Shown: piece by piece, positions 24,384 to 32,996 of the stretch
How positions within the stretch are numbered: the first letter of the stretch is position 1
Layout of the letters: the number at the start of each line of letters is the position of its first letter
Source: JAPULR01 sp963665075
GTDB taxonomy: Bacteria > Chloroflexota > Dehalococcoidia > Lucifugimonadales > GCA-2712585
Direction of reading: 5' to 3'
NCBI GenBank assembly: GCA_963665075.1
Contig: OY762063.1
Coordinates: forward strand, 248,001-312,000
DNA: 64,000 bases
The notes under the pieces: generated by a model
What the model was told of the DNA's origin: nothing
The model's database searches: none
The model's input: only the letters and a program-made list of their open reading frames with translations
Translations under genes and position numbers: made by a program

Positions 24384-25583
24384 CTATTCATCATGGTGCG
24401 CTATCGCCAGCGTCGCGAACGTCAACGTCAAACCCGCGAAAATCATCGCCTGGATGAACCCCACCAGCAACTCCAACCCATAGAAGGGTATGCTGAACAC
24501 GAACGGCACCAGAAACGCCGAAACCAGAATCAGCAGCTTCCCCGCCAGCATATTCCCGAACAGCCTGAAAGTGAAGCTCACCACCCGGATGAACTCGCTC
24601 AACCCCTCCAATATCCCCACGAACAGGTCAATCGGCCCGTTGAAGAACCGGCTCGGCCCCTTGATAAGCGTCTTGACTCTGATGAACTTAGCCAGATACC
24701 CGAATCCCAGCCTCCTCAATCCCCAAATCTCCACGAACAGGAACGCCACCACCGCCAGCGCCAGCGGCATATTCACGTCCGTCCCCGCCGGACGCAGCAT
24801 GTCGATGCGCGGCGTCTTCCCCTTCTCCACGTGCTCCACCACCAGCGCGCCGCCCGACTTCATCGCGTCGAACTTCACCTTCTCCCCAACCGCGCTCTGC
24901 GAAACGCACGGCGCCGGCGTACACCCCTTCGCCAATTCCTCCCCTACCTCCGAATCCGCCTCCAGGTGGAAGACCGTCCCGTCCTTCAACGTAAACTCCC
25001 CGTCCCCCACGCTGGCGATGGTTCCGTGAAGATGCATCGCCTTCCCTTCCTTGGCCTTCGCGATATATTCCGCGTTCGCCTCCTCCGAAGAATTGAATCC
25101 CAGCGAAGGATAAATCGGCAGCAGACCCATCCACGCGTTGAACAGCACGAACAGGAATATCGTCGCGATAATAGGGAAGAAGGCCCGCGCGATGGATTTC
25201 CCCGATACGCCCTCCACGAAGTTCAGCAGCCCTTCGACGATCACCTCTCCGAACCCCTGCAACCGCCCCGGCACCAGCTTCTTCCGCGAAGCCGCCAACA
25301 CCAGAATCGCAATCAGGACTATCGTGGTCAGCCACGAAGACAGCATCGAGTTGGTGATGGCGAATCCCATGAACCCCAGATTGCCGCCCCTCGCCGCTAC
25401 TTCCCGCTCCTCCGCGGGGAAAACCGCCGAGGCCGGCAGATGCACTTCCGGCTCTTTGACTATCGTGCTCGTGCCGAAAAGCTCCGACCCCACCGCCCCG
25501 ACCACAAATCCGAATATCAGCAACGCCACGAGGCCCACTCCGGCCCCGATGATTAGCGGCTTAGCCAAGGATGACTTGGGCAT
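24384..25583 (-). CDS. atpB: ATP synthase Fo subunit a with large periplasmic loop insertion
   Basis: 399 residues, against about 230-300 for most bacteria. The conserved core is present: FFPIIATIFLFVLFNAWMGLLP, then TDVNMPLALAVVAF, and SFTFRLFGNMLAG with the essential Arg340. The difference is residues about 164-262, an extra segment between GLLPIYP and DVNMPLAL, a loop that faces the outside in the E. coli topology. It reads as beta-rich (GTIASVGDGEFTLKDGTVFHL, GEKVKFDAMKSGGALVVEHVE) and has two close cysteines (Cys221, Cys226). Start overlaps the atpI stop as TAATG. Confidence 0.93.
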   Translation of the reverse strand: MPKSSLAKPLIIGAGVGLVALLIFGFVVGAVGSELFGTSTIVKEPEVHLPASAVFPAEEREVAARGGNLGFMGFAITNSMLSSWLTTIVLIAILVLAASRKKLVPGRLQGFGEVIVEGLLNFVEGVSGKSIARAFFPIIATIFLFVLFNAWMGLLPIYPSLGFNSSEEANAEYIAKAKEGKAMHLHGTIASVGDGEFTLKDGTVFHLEADSEVGEELAKGCTPAPCVSQSAVGEKVKFDAMKSGGALVVEHVEKGKTPRIDMLRPAGTDVNMPLALAVVAFLFVEIWGLRRLGFGYLAKFIRVKTLIKGPSRFFNGPIDLFVGILEGLSEFIRVVSFTFRLFGNMLAGKLLILVSAFLVPFVFSIPFYGLELLVGFIQAMIFAGLTLTFATLAIAHHDE

Positions 25584-25825
25584 TAACGCCCCTTATGCTC
25601 CCCATCCGGTCTATCTTCAGACGAGTCTTTTAGAAATGGAGCCATCAACTTATACATGCCGTAAAAAGCCGTTGCCACTCCCAACAATGTCCCTGCCAGC
25701 AAGAATGCGGGCGAGGTTTCAAACTTCCTGTCCAGCCACAGCCCGGCGAACACTCCAATGACGATGCACACCGCAACGTACCACCCCAATCCCACCATCT
25801 GCATTGCCAGACGCCAACCGGACAT
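25583..25825 (-). CDS. atpI: AtpI/AtpZ-type ATP synthase accessory protein
   Basis: An 80-residue protein with two membrane helices (YVAVCIVIGVFAGLWLD and FLLAGTLLGVATAFYGMYK), the pattern of the AtpZ/F0F1-ATPase gene-1 family. It is first in the atp operon, starts 24 bp after the promoter's -10 element and overlaps atpB by 1 bp. Family members help c-ring assembly or Mg/Ca handling. Confidence 0.88.
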   Translation of the reverse strand: MSGWRLAMQMVGLGWYVAVCIVIGVFAGLWLDRKFETSPAFLLAGTLLGVATAFYGMYKLMAPFLKDSSEDRPDGEHKGR

Positions 25826-25848
25826 ACGCTACCTTCAAAACTTCGTGA

Positions 25849-25877
25849 ACTCTATCATTAGCGAAATTCAAAGTCAA
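25849..25877 (-). promoter_or_regulatory. Promoter of the ATP synthase operon
   Basis: On the minus strand TTGACT (25872-25877), 17-bp spacer, TAGAGT (25849-25854). The atpI ATG is 24 bp downstream, so the leader is short. Confidence 0.72.
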
Positions 25878-25896
25878 CAACGCCCCGCTTAATCCC

Positions 25897-26112
25897 TTCT
25901 CCCGTCGTGGGGGAAGGCTGGGATGGGGGCGTTCCCCACCCAATCCGCCATTCCCGCCTCCCATTCGTCATTCCGGCCTCCCCCTTCGTCCCTATCCCCT
26001 TCGTCGCTCCCGCCAACCCCGTCATTCCCGCCTCCCATTCGTCATTCCGGCGAAAGCCGGAATCCATCTTCTCCCTTCCCCCTTTGACGGGGGAAGGTTA
26101 GGATGGGGGTGA
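25897..26112. repeat. Cluster of family-B and family-A repeats
   Basis: Two family-B copies (25897-25931 and 26074-26112, GGGGGAAGG-TTAGGATGGGGGTGA type) flank degenerate family-A copies, the clearest at 26040-26068. This region separates the atp promoter from the bifunctional-nuclease gene and holds no supported gene. Confidence 0.85.
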
Positions 26113-26129
26113 TTCCCAACTTAATGCCC

Positions 26130-26699
26130 CTACTCCTTCGGCTGCTCCTTCGACTCCCCCTTGCCGATGTCTTCCAAATCCAACGTGTTTATGAAGTCCG
26201 TGAACGCCGACATCCTCTGCAACTCCTCCTCCCGCACCTTCGTCGGCTTGTCCTCGTCCACCGCGATGTCTTCCTTCGCGATGGGACGGCCCGTGTCCGC
26301 GTCAAGCTGAATCCCCGCCTTGTCCAACACGTTCTCCTCCGCGTAAATCGGAACCTGCGCCCGCACCGCCAGCGCAATCGCGTCGCTCGGACGCGAGTCC
26401 ACCTCCACCTTCTTCCCGTCCATAGACACGCCAATCTTCGCGAAGAACGTGTCGTTCTTCAAGTCGTTTATGCGGATGTGGCTGATCTCCGCGCCCAGAT
26501 TGTCGATGACCGATTGCAACAGGTCGTGGGTCAACGGCCTCGGCACGTTTATCCCCTGTAGCTTCACCGCGATGGCGTCCGCCTCCGCAGGCCCAATCCA
26601 GATAGGCAGGTGCCTGTCCGATTCCATCTCCTTCAGGATGACTACCCGCTGGTAATTCATCAAGCTGACCCGAATGCTGTCTACGGTCATCTCCTGCAT
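26130..26699 (-). CDS. Bifunctional nuclease (BFN/DUF151) family protein
   Basis: A 189-residue protein. The BFN domain covers about residues 1-135: MTVDSIRVSLMNYQRVVIL, LPIWIGPAEADAIA, RPLTHDLLQSVI and the DSRPSDAIALAVRAQVPIYA block. A Glu/Lys-rich tail follows. Relatives were described as bifunctional nucleases in plants and as stress- or redox-linked proteins in bacteria; the biochemical role is uncertain. ATG 26699 follows AGGAGGTG; the longer frame to 26750 is rejected. Confidence 0.87.
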   Translation of the reverse strand: MQEMTVDSIRVSLMNYQRVVILKEMESDRHLPIWIGPAEADAIAVKLQGINVPRPLTHDLLQSVIDNLGAEISHIRINDLKNDTFFAKIGVSMDGKKVEVDSRPSDAIALAVRAQVPIYAEENVLDKAGIQLDADTGRPIAKEDIAVDEDKPTKVREEELQRMSAFTDFINTLDLEDIGKGESKEQPKE

Positions 26700-26791
26700 G
26701 GACGCCCACCTCCTGCCTCGACTATTGCTAATTCTAGTTTTCAGCTTCAACCAGTGTCAAGCTAATCCCAACCCTCCCTCTCCCATCCTCC

Positions 26792-26920
26792 CGTCATTCC
26801 GACGAAAGCCGGAATCCAGCCCCCCGCTCCCCCTGAACCTGCCCCGAGCTCGTCGAAGGGCCAAGCGCCCTCCCCTCTTATCCCTTCCCCCTTGACGGGG
26901 GAAGGTTAGGATGGGGGTGA
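26792..26920. repeat. Family-A copy, TCGTCGAAGG motif and family-B copy
   Basis: 26792-26819 is a family-A variant (CGTCATTCCGACG...CCGGAATCCAG). 26822-26865 resembles the CCTGAGC-TCGTCGAAGG element. 26884-26920 is a family-B copy. No gene is supported here. Confidence 0.8.
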
Positions 26921-26926
26921 AGCCCC

Positions 26927-27673
26927 CTAAAACCGCCGCATCTCCGGAAACGCCCCCGCCTCCGCCAGCCACCCCGTCCGCTGCGCCAACGCCTCCGCCT
27001 CCTCCGGCTGAAGCAGCCCCGTCAACTCCTTCGCCAACCCCTGCGGCTCCGCAACCTCCACCAGAAAACCCTCCATCGCCGCCACTATCTCCGGCTCCAA
27101 CTCCTCCCCCCAGAAGTCCCAAATCACCGTCCGCAGCGTAAACGCCGCATTGAACGTCAACCCGTGGTCGATGCCCCACACCCTTCCGTCCAACCCCTTG
27201 ATGCAATGCCCCGCCTTCCTGTCCGCGTTATTCGCGATGATGTCGAAGCACGCGATCCGCTTCAACTCATCCCTGTGCGACTCCCGAAGCTCCCGGTACG
27301 TCACCCCCGGCTCGTGCTCCACGAACCGCTGCATCGAACCTACCCCGTAAGGCCCCTCCCGGATTACCGTCTCCGGCACGAACTCCCATCCCAGAATCCG
27401 ACTGAACAAATACGCCGCGTACTCCCGCTTGTACAACGTCCCCGACTCGAAGTCCCACAAAGGAATCTCCCCCTTCATAGGCTTGTAAATCGCCCTCGTC
27501 TCCCGCCCGTCCTCGTCTCGCAGCTTCGCCAGAAACGTATAGTTGGAACCCACCGGCGTCAGGATGCAGGAAACCACCTCCCCCTCCCTCAGCAGCCGCG
27601 ACTGAACCGCCTCGTCTTGAAGGGTCAGGGACGATTCCCCCGTCTGCTCAGGGATGCAGCGTCTGGTGGCCAT
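26927..27673 (-). CDS. SCO1664 / TIGR03843 family kinase-fold protein
   Basis: A 248-residue protein resembling the phosphatidylinositol-kinase-like SCO1664 family. YKPMKGEIPLWDF, LYKREYAAYLFSRILGW, IANNADRKAGHC and WGIDHGLTFN are the family blocks; N-x-D-R-K and D-H-G fit a kinase-like catalytic loop and metal site. Its start overlaps the end of the DUF3090 gene by 26 bp. The same two-gene pair is conserved in Actinobacteria. No substrate is known. Confidence 0.85.
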   Translation of the reverse strand: MATRRCIPEQTGESSLTLQDEAVQSRLLREGEVVSCILTPVGSNYTFLAKLRDEDGRETRAIYKPMKGEIPLWDFESGTLYKREYAAYLFSRILGWEFVPETVIREGPYGVGSMQRFVEHEPGVTYRELRESHRDELKRIACFDIIANNADRKAGHCIKGLDGRVWGIDHGLTFNAAFTLRTVIWDFWGEELEPEIVAAMEGFLVEVAEPQGLAKELTGLLQPEEAEALAQRTGWLAEAGAFPEMRRF

Positions 27674-28172
27674 TCGAGCGAACGCACATATGCCCTTCCG
27701 GGTTGATCGCCGCGCCGCAAAGCACGCACCGCGGCCTGCCGGCGGCGCACACCTCCAACGCCTCCCGAGACAGCTTCAACGCCATCTCCTGCGGCACCCA
27801 GAAGCAAAGGTCCGGCGTATCCTCCCCCACCGCCTCCCGGTCGTGCACCAGAAACAGGAACGAGTTGATGTCCGCGTCGTGCCCCATCGAAAGACTGCCC
27901 ACCTGGAACTCCAGCCGCACGTACCCGCCGTCATAGGTCGGTTCCGGCTCCCGCCGTCCTCCCCTCCTTCGGACGCGCCTCGGCCCCTCCTGGTTGATCT
28001 CCTCGATATACACCGCCAGCTGCTGAAGCTGCTCCTTCTCCAGCCACAGCTGGGCGAACGCCGCCCCCGACTCCACCAGCAGACGGAACGTCCGCTTCCC
28101 CGGCTCCCCCAACGCCTCCGCGCTTATCTGAGTTACCGTGCCAAAGTTGTTATTCGCTTCAAAGGGCGGCAT
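27648..28172 (-). CDS. DUF3090 family protein
   Basis: A 174-residue protein with the DUF3090 pattern: an N-terminal beta-rich part (GKRTFRLLVESG, AQLWLEKEQLQQLA) and a C-terminal zinc-knuckle-like CVLCGAAINPEGHMCVRSNGH. It is partnered with the downstream SCO1664-type gene. A short Arg-rich insertion (RRVRRRGGRRE) sits in the middle. Function is unknown. Confidence 0.87.
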   Translation of the reverse strand: MPPFEANNNFGTVTQISAEALGEPGKRTFRLLVESGAAFAQLWLEKEQLQQLAVYIEEINQEGPRRVRRRGGRREPEPTYDGGYVRLEFQVGSLSMGHDADINSFLFLVHDREAVGEDTPDLCFWVPQEMALKLSREALEVCAAGRPRCVLCGAAINPEGHMCVRSNGHQTLHP

Positions 28173-28260
28173 TCCCCTCTCCCCCTCTAATCTTTCCTGA
28201 TTTCATTGACCATCCTCCCATCGTAGGGACATCCCTTGTGGATACCCTGACCACAACCGC

Positions 28261-28446
28261 TCACCCTGAGCTCATCCTGAGCTTGTCGAAGGACGAAGGG
28301 TCGAGCGCCATTCCCGCCTATCTTAAATGCTAACCCCAACCCTGACAAGAAGGAATTCCCCTCTTCTCCCTTCCCCCTCGACGGGGGAAGGTTAGGATGG
28401 GGGTGACTCCCCGACCGCTCACCCTGAGCCTGTCGAAGGGCCTGTC
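28261..28446. repeat. Cluster of CCTGAGC-TGTCGAAGG elements and family-B repeat
   Basis: CCTGAGC(T/C)TGTCGAAGG copies at 28261-28310 and 28419-28446 flank a family-B copy (28369-28406). The region from 28173 to 28520 has no other feature I can support. Confidence 0.8.
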
Positions 28447-28535
28447 AAAGGAACGTAGCCCCTCTACCCCTGTAGTCATGCCTACATCGTCCATGCAATA
28501 ATGCTGACACACCTGCATTCCCGAAGGAGCACGCC

Positions 28536-28973
28536 ATCCCCGCCTACAAACGCCTCATCATCGCATGGCTCTTCGTCCCCCTCCACCGACTTCTGTTCCG
28601 CCTCTCCAACGGACGCATCCTTGGCCGTTTGGAAGGCCAACGCGTCCTCATCCTCGTGACCAAAGGACGCAGAAGCGGCAAGCCGCGCTCCTCCCCATTG
28701 ATGTACTTCCAATTTGACGAATCCGACGACTTGATCGTCGTAGCCTCCAACTATGGCCGAGACCGCCATCCGGCCTGGTATCTCAACGCCGCCTCCGACC
28801 CCAACGTAATCGTCGAAACCAAAGGCCAACGCTTCCACGCCAAAGCCCGCATAGCCAAGGACGAAGAACGCGCCGCCCTGTTCGTAAAAGTTATCGAAGC
28901 AAACCCCCGCTTCGCCCGCTACCGCGCCGCCACCGACCGCCAAATCCCCATCATCACCCTCCGACCCCTCTAA
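28536..28973 (+). CDS. DUF385 / deazaflavin-dependent nitroreductase-fold protein, start uncertain
   Basis: The core VLILVTKGRRSGKPRSSPLMY, HPAWYLNAASDPNV and FHAKAR fits the F420-dependent nitroreductase (Ddn/DUF385) family, small split-barrel proteins. The first canonical start is TTG 28629, which gives 114 residues and cuts the usual N-terminal helix. The frame is open upstream and encodes PAYKRLIIAWLFVPLHRLLF, which looks like that missing helix. AAGGAG (28524-28529) lies 6 nt before an in-frame ATC at 28536. I therefore propose an ATC start, giving 145 residues, a normal family length. If this is wrong, the gene begins at TTG 28629. Confidence 0.7.
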   Translation: MPAYKRLIIAWLFVPLHRLLFRLSNGRILGRLEGQRVLILVTKGRRSGKPRSSPLMYFQFDESDDLIVVASNYGRDRHPAWYLNAASDPNVIVETKGQRFHAKARIAKDEERAALFVKVIEANPRFARYRAATDRQIPIITLRPL

Positions 28974-29148
28974 CTGCCCCTCCTACTACCTCCCTGAGAT
29001 CCCTATCCCTGCCGCCCGCCCCTAACCCGTCGTGATGCAAGCCCATCGCCAGCCCACCCTTCCCCAACCAATCCCACACGCTGAAACTTCGCCCCACATC
29101 CATTATATTAGAGACACCCATCTCTCAACCCCACACCAGGAGACCCCC

Positions 29149-30165
29149 ATGCCCAACGTCCGATTCGGCGTCCAAACCGGCCAGCAGGAAACAACCTGGC
29201 CCCAACTCCGAGAAACCTGGCTCGAACTCGAATCCCTCGGCTTCGACGACCTCTGGGTCTACGACCACTACCTCCCCACCGGCACAACCCTGGAAGACGG
29301 CGACGTCACCGACGCCTGGACCCTCCTCGCCGCCCTATCCCAGGTCGTCAACCGCCCCCGCATCGGCACCCTCGTCACTAGCGCCACCTTCCGCCACCCC
29401 GTCGCCCTCGCCAAGGCCGTCACCACCGTCGACCACGCCAGCAACGGACGCGTCATCCTCGGCATCGGCGCGGGCTGGCACCGCCCCGAGCATCACGCCT
29501 ACGACATCCCCTTCCCCGGCAACGCCGAACGCGTCCGCCGCCTCGAAGAAACCATCCGCGTCATCCGCCTCCTCTGGACCGAACACCGCGCCAACTTCCA
29601 TGGACGCTACCACCAACTCCGCGACGCTCCCTTCCAGCCCAAGCCCCACCAGCAGCCCCACCCGCCCATCCTCGTCGGCGGCGCCGGCGAGCAGCTCACC
29701 CTCCCAATGGTCGCCCGCGTCGCCGACGATTGGAACTGGAACATCACCGGAACCCCCGCCGACTACCGACGCAAGCGCGACCTCCTCCACGACCACTGCC
29801 GCAAAATCGGACGCGACCCCGGCGAAATCTCCCTATCCCTCAACATGGACTTCCTCATCAGCGACGACCCCAACCGCATCGCCTCAGCCCTCGCCGTCAA
29901 CGCCAGAGACGCAGGAGTCTCCATCGAAGACGCCCAGAAGACGACCCTCGTCGGCAACCCCGACCAGGTCCGACGGCGACTCCAGGCCTTCATCGACCTC
30001 GGCGTCACCACCTTCATGTTCAGCCTCCGCGCCCCCTTCGACGAGGCCGGAACCCAAGCCCTCCCCGACATCGGCCATCGCGCCCTCCGCTACCACACCA
30101 CGATGGACGACGTTCGACGCATGGCCGAAGAAGTCCTCCCGCCCCTCCGCCAAACCCCCGCATGA
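29149..30165 (+). CDS. LLM-class (luciferase-like) F420-dependent oxidoreductase
   Basis: A 338-residue TIM-barrel protein. MPNVRFGVQTGQ, LGFDDLWVYDHYLP, RIGTLVTSATFRHP and GRVILGIGAGWHRPEH are typical of the F420 branch of the luciferase-like family, and PPILVGGAG completes the flavin/F420 site. ATG 29149 follows AGGAGA. Many paralogues of this family occur in Chloroflexota, where they are linked to oxidation of recalcitrant organics. The substrate is unknown. Confidence 0.92.
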   Translation: MPNVRFGVQTGQQETTWPQLRETWLELESLGFDDLWVYDHYLPTGTTLEDGDVTDAWTLLAALSQVVNRPRIGTLVTSATFRHPVALAKAVTTVDHASNGRVILGIGAGWHRPEHHAYDIPFPGNAERVRRLEETIRVIRLLWTEHRANFHGRYHQLRDAPFQPKPHQQPHPPILVGGAGEQLTLPMVARVADDWNWNITGTPADYRRKRDLLHDHCRKIGRDPGEISLSLNMDFLISDDPNRIASALAVNARDAGVSIEDAQKTTLVGNPDQVRRRLQAFIDLGVTTFMFSLRAPFDEAGTQALPDIGHRALRYHTTMDDVRRMAEEVLPPLRQTPA

Positions 30166-30196
30166 CCATCACCCCGACGGGTCACTCCTTCCTACC

Positions 30197-30265
30197 TCTT
30201 CCCCCTGACGGGGTGACACGCCTTACCTCTTCCCCCTTGATGGGGGAAGATTGAGATGGGGGTGA
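30197..30265. repeat. Family-B repeats
   Basis: A partial copy (CTTCCCCCTGACGGGGTGA) followed by a full one (CTTCCCCCTTGATGGGGGAAG then ATTGAGATGGGGGTGA). Confidence 0.82.
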
Positions 30266-30352
30266 TCCCGGTAGCGCGAATGGCAAATTCCCCAGTTGCA
30301 CAAAGGCGTCCCTCTCCACGAAAATCCCCAAATTGAATACAGGAGCCACCAA

Positions 30353-31081
30353 GTGACACAAGACCAAAAACTCCTCCCCCTCCCCGAAGACTGGCAGCGC
30401 GCCCTCGCCGTCGCCGCCCACCCCGACGACCTCGAATACGGAGCCGCCAGCGCCATCGCCCGCTGGACCGACCAGGGCAAGCACGTCGCCTACCTCCTCG
30501 TCACCAGCGGCGAGGCCGGCATCAGCTCCATGCACCCCGACGAAGTCGGCCCCCTCCGCGAGGAAGAAGAACGTCGCAGCGCCGCCGCCGTCGGCGTCCA
30601 AACCGTCGAATTCCTCCACCACAAGGACGGCGTCATCGAATACGGCCCCGCTCTCCGCCGCGACATCTCCCGCGCCATCCGACGACACCGCCCCGAAGTC
30701 ATCCTCGCCCCCAACTACCACCTCACCTGGGGCGGCCCAAGCTTCAACTTCGCCGACCACCGCGCCGCCGGCCTCGCCACCCTCGACGCCTCCCTGGACG
30801 CCGGCAACCCCTGGATATTCCCCGAACTCCTAGACGAAGGACTCCAACCCTGGAACGGCGTCCGCATGGTCTGCATCGCCGGCTCCCCCCAGCCCACCCA
30901 CGCCGTCGACGTCACCGACTCCTTCCACAAAGGCGTCGCCTCCCTCGAAGAGCACCGCGTCTACCTCCAAAACCTCCCCTTCGAAGTCAACCCCGACGAA
31001 ATGCTCCGCTCCCACGCCGAAACCGTCGGCAAGCAATTCGGCGTCCCCCTCGCCGTCCCCTTCCAACTCTTCACCCCCTAA
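30353..31081 (+). CDS. PIG-L/LmbE family deacetylase
   Basis: A 242-residue zinc-dependent N-acetylglucosaminyl-deacetylase-fold protein. VAAHPDDLEYG carries the HxDD metal motif and NFADHRAAG the third His. The DD and H pattern is complete, so activity is plausible. GTG 30353 is chosen from AGGAG at 30341; a longer frame to 30296 has no ribosome site. Relatives act on GlcNAc-PI, GlcNAc-inositol (mycothiol/bacillithiol routes) or small-molecule amides; which applies is unclear. Confidence 0.9.
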   Translation: MTQDQKLLPLPEDWQRALAVAAHPDDLEYGAASAIARWTDQGKHVAYLLVTSGEAGISSMHPDEVGPLREEEERRSAAAVGVQTVEFLHHKDGVIEYGPALRRDISRAIRRHRPEVILAPNYHLTWGGPSFNFADHRAAGLATLDASLDAGNPWIFPELLDEGLQPWNGVRMVCIAGSPQPTHAVDVTDSFHKGVASLEEHRVYLQNLPFEVNPDEMLRSHAETVGKQFGVPLAVPFQLFTP

Positions 31082-31110
31082 CCCCTCCTATAAGTCCCTT
31101 CCCCCTTGGC

Positions 31111-31188
31111 GAAGACCTTTGCATAACTCTACCAAGGGCGTCGGTTAGCCTCTTCCCCCTTGATGGGGGAAGATTGAGATGGGGGTGA
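31111..31188. repeat. MITE-end sequence followed by family-B core
   Basis: GACCTTTGCATAACT within 31111-31128, then 31151-31188 with the CTTCCCCCTTGATGGGGGAAG hairpin. It is the same combination as in the 8748-8867 element but lacks the second terminal repeat. Confidence 0.8.
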
Positions 31189-31254
31189 AATCCACGAAAC
31201 CTACAAGGGACGCCTTGTATATTCCATATTTGCCATCAGCATTATAATCGTAAA

Positions 31255-32907
31255 ATGGAGACATCCACCAAACCCATCCTCAAAATTGGCGTCATTACCG
31301 CCCTGATATTCGCCGCCGCCTTCACAGCGCTGGTCGCATCATGCGCCACCGGAGAAAAAACTCCCCAGGCCACACAGAAAGTATTTCCCATTGCAACCCC
31401 CACGCCCGTGTTTCCCCCCACGCCTCTGGTGTATGAGGAATTGTCGGACAGGGAGTTACTCATACTTTTCTACATGGCCACTGATGGCCCCAACTGGGTA
31501 GATGACTATAACTGGCTCAGCGATAAGCCCCTTGGCAAATGGACTGGCGTAACGACCAACGCCGACGGTGGCGTCACGGAGCTGGACCTATATGAAAACG
31601 GCTTGAACGGTGAAATACCTCTGGCCTTGACATACCTATCCAACCTGGAAAAACTGAACCTGACCGGAAACGATCTGAACGGTCTTATACCCACCGAACT
31701 TGCAAACCTATCCCTTCTGAAAAAGCTATCCCTCGATAGCAACAATCTGCGGGGTCTCATACCCATCGAACTCGCAGAACTCTCCATGCTCACGAATTTG
31801 TCCCTCGAAAACAACGCGTTGGGAGGTCAAATACCGCCTGAACTCGCGAGCCTCGAATTCCTAACCTCGCTCGGACTTGAAGACAACCAACTTACGGGAG
31901 AGATCCCTCCTGAACTCGGCAATCTCTCCCGCTTGAGAGGGTTGGACCTGTCCTCCAATCGGTTAACAGGGGAAATCCCTCCCGACCTTGGCAGTCTCAA
32001 CACTCTTTGGTTCCTATACCTAGATGAAAACCTATTGACAGGCTCTATCCCGCCAGAGTTAGGCAACCTGATTGCACTGTCCGCACTTTTGCTGGATGGA
32101 AACCGGCTTATCGGAAATATCCCTCCTGAACTCGGCAGACTACATAACCTGAAGCAACTAAATCTCTCATCCAACACACTGATCGGAGAGATTCCACGGG
32201 AATTCAGCACGCTTTTCAACCTGAGAGAGCTATGGCTCGATGGAAACCGGTTGAGCGGAGAGATTCCTCAAGGGATTGGAAGTCTCCTCAACCTGGAGAG
32301 ACTTTTCTTGGCGAATAACCTATTCATCGATGAGATTCCATCGGAACTGGCCAAACTCCTCAATTTGTCGGTGCTGTCGATTGAAGGAAACATGCTCAGC
32401 GGAGAGATCCCCCGGGAACTAGGCAACTTATCTAAACTCTACTCGCTTGATCTCAGTATGAATGAACTGACAGGAAAGATTCCACCGGAACTCGGCAGGC
32501 TGCCCCATCTCCGGCACCTTTGGCTTCAAAATAACAAACTGACTGGCGAGATTCCATCAGAGCTTCAGGAACTGGGCGTCCTGGAGACCCTGTATCTCCA
32601 AAACAATCTCCTGAGCGGCGAGATACCGCCGGAACTCGGAAACTTACCTAGAATATGGCGGCTGCGCCTGGACGGAAATCGGTTGAGCGGCTGGATACCA
32701 CCAGAATTGGCCGATGCTCGCGCCTTAAAAGAATTGAATCTCAGAAATAATCAATTAACTGGAGAAATTCCATTGTCCCTGGGAACTCTGCTCACCATAG
32801 AAAAGATACACCTGGCCTACAACCAACTCACCGGTTGTATACCAGAAAGTGTAATGAGCATTACCGACAACGACCTCCACAACCTCAATCTCCCCCTCTG
32901 CCCCTGA
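31255..32907 (+). CDS. Leucine-rich-repeat lipoprotein, 18 plant-type repeats
   Basis: 550 residues. The signal peptide ends in lipobox VASC (Cys30); a short Pro/Thr linker follows. Then comes an N-cap region (ELLILFYMATDGPNW, WLSDKPLGKWTGV). From about residue 106 there are 18 uninterrupted 24-residue repeats of the form LxxLxLxxNxLxGxIPxELxxL, the plant-receptor type. The last repeat ends in a CIPESV cap with Cys. The gene is visibly less GC-rich than its neighbours, which suggests acquisition. Likely an outer-surface binding protein; the ligand is unknown. Confidence 0.9.
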   Translation: METSTKPILKIGVITALIFAAAFTALVASCATGEKTPQATQKVFPIATPTPVFPPTPLVYEELSDRELLILFYMATDGPNWVDDYNWLSDKPLGKWTGVTTNADGGVTELDLYENGLNGEIPLALTYLSNLEKLNLTGNDLNGLIPTELANLSLLKKLSLDSNNLRGLIPIELAELSMLTNLSLENNALGGQIPPELASLEFLTSLGLEDNQLTGEIPPELGNLSRLRGLDLSSNRLTGEIPPDLGSLNTLWFLYLDENLLTGSIPPELGNLIALSALLLDGNRLIGNIPPELGRLHNLKQLNLSSNTLIGEIPREFSTLFNLRELWLDGNRLSGEIPQGIGSLLNLERLFLANNLFIDEIPSELAKLLNLSVLSIEGNMLSGEIPRELGNLSKLYSLDLSMNELTGKIPPELGRLPHLRHLWLQNNKLTGEIPSELQELGVLETLYLQNNLLSGEIPPELGNLPRIWRLRLDGNRLSGWIPPELADARALKELNLRNNQLTGEIPLSLGTLLTIEKIHLAYNQLTGCIPESVMSITDNDLHNLNLPLCP

Positions 32908-32922
32908 CCCCCAATCCCCCGC

Positions 32923-32951
32923 TTGCCGCAACCACTTTCACCCCCTACAAT
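32923..32951 (+). promoter_or_regulatory. Candidate promoter of the Asp-box gene
   Basis: TTGCCG (32923-32928), 17-bp spacer, TACAAT (32946-32951), 45 bp before the start codon. Confidence 0.6.
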
Positions 32952-32996
32952 AGCCCCAACCCCCAAACGTCGAAAACCGCGAAGGGAGCGGCAGCC

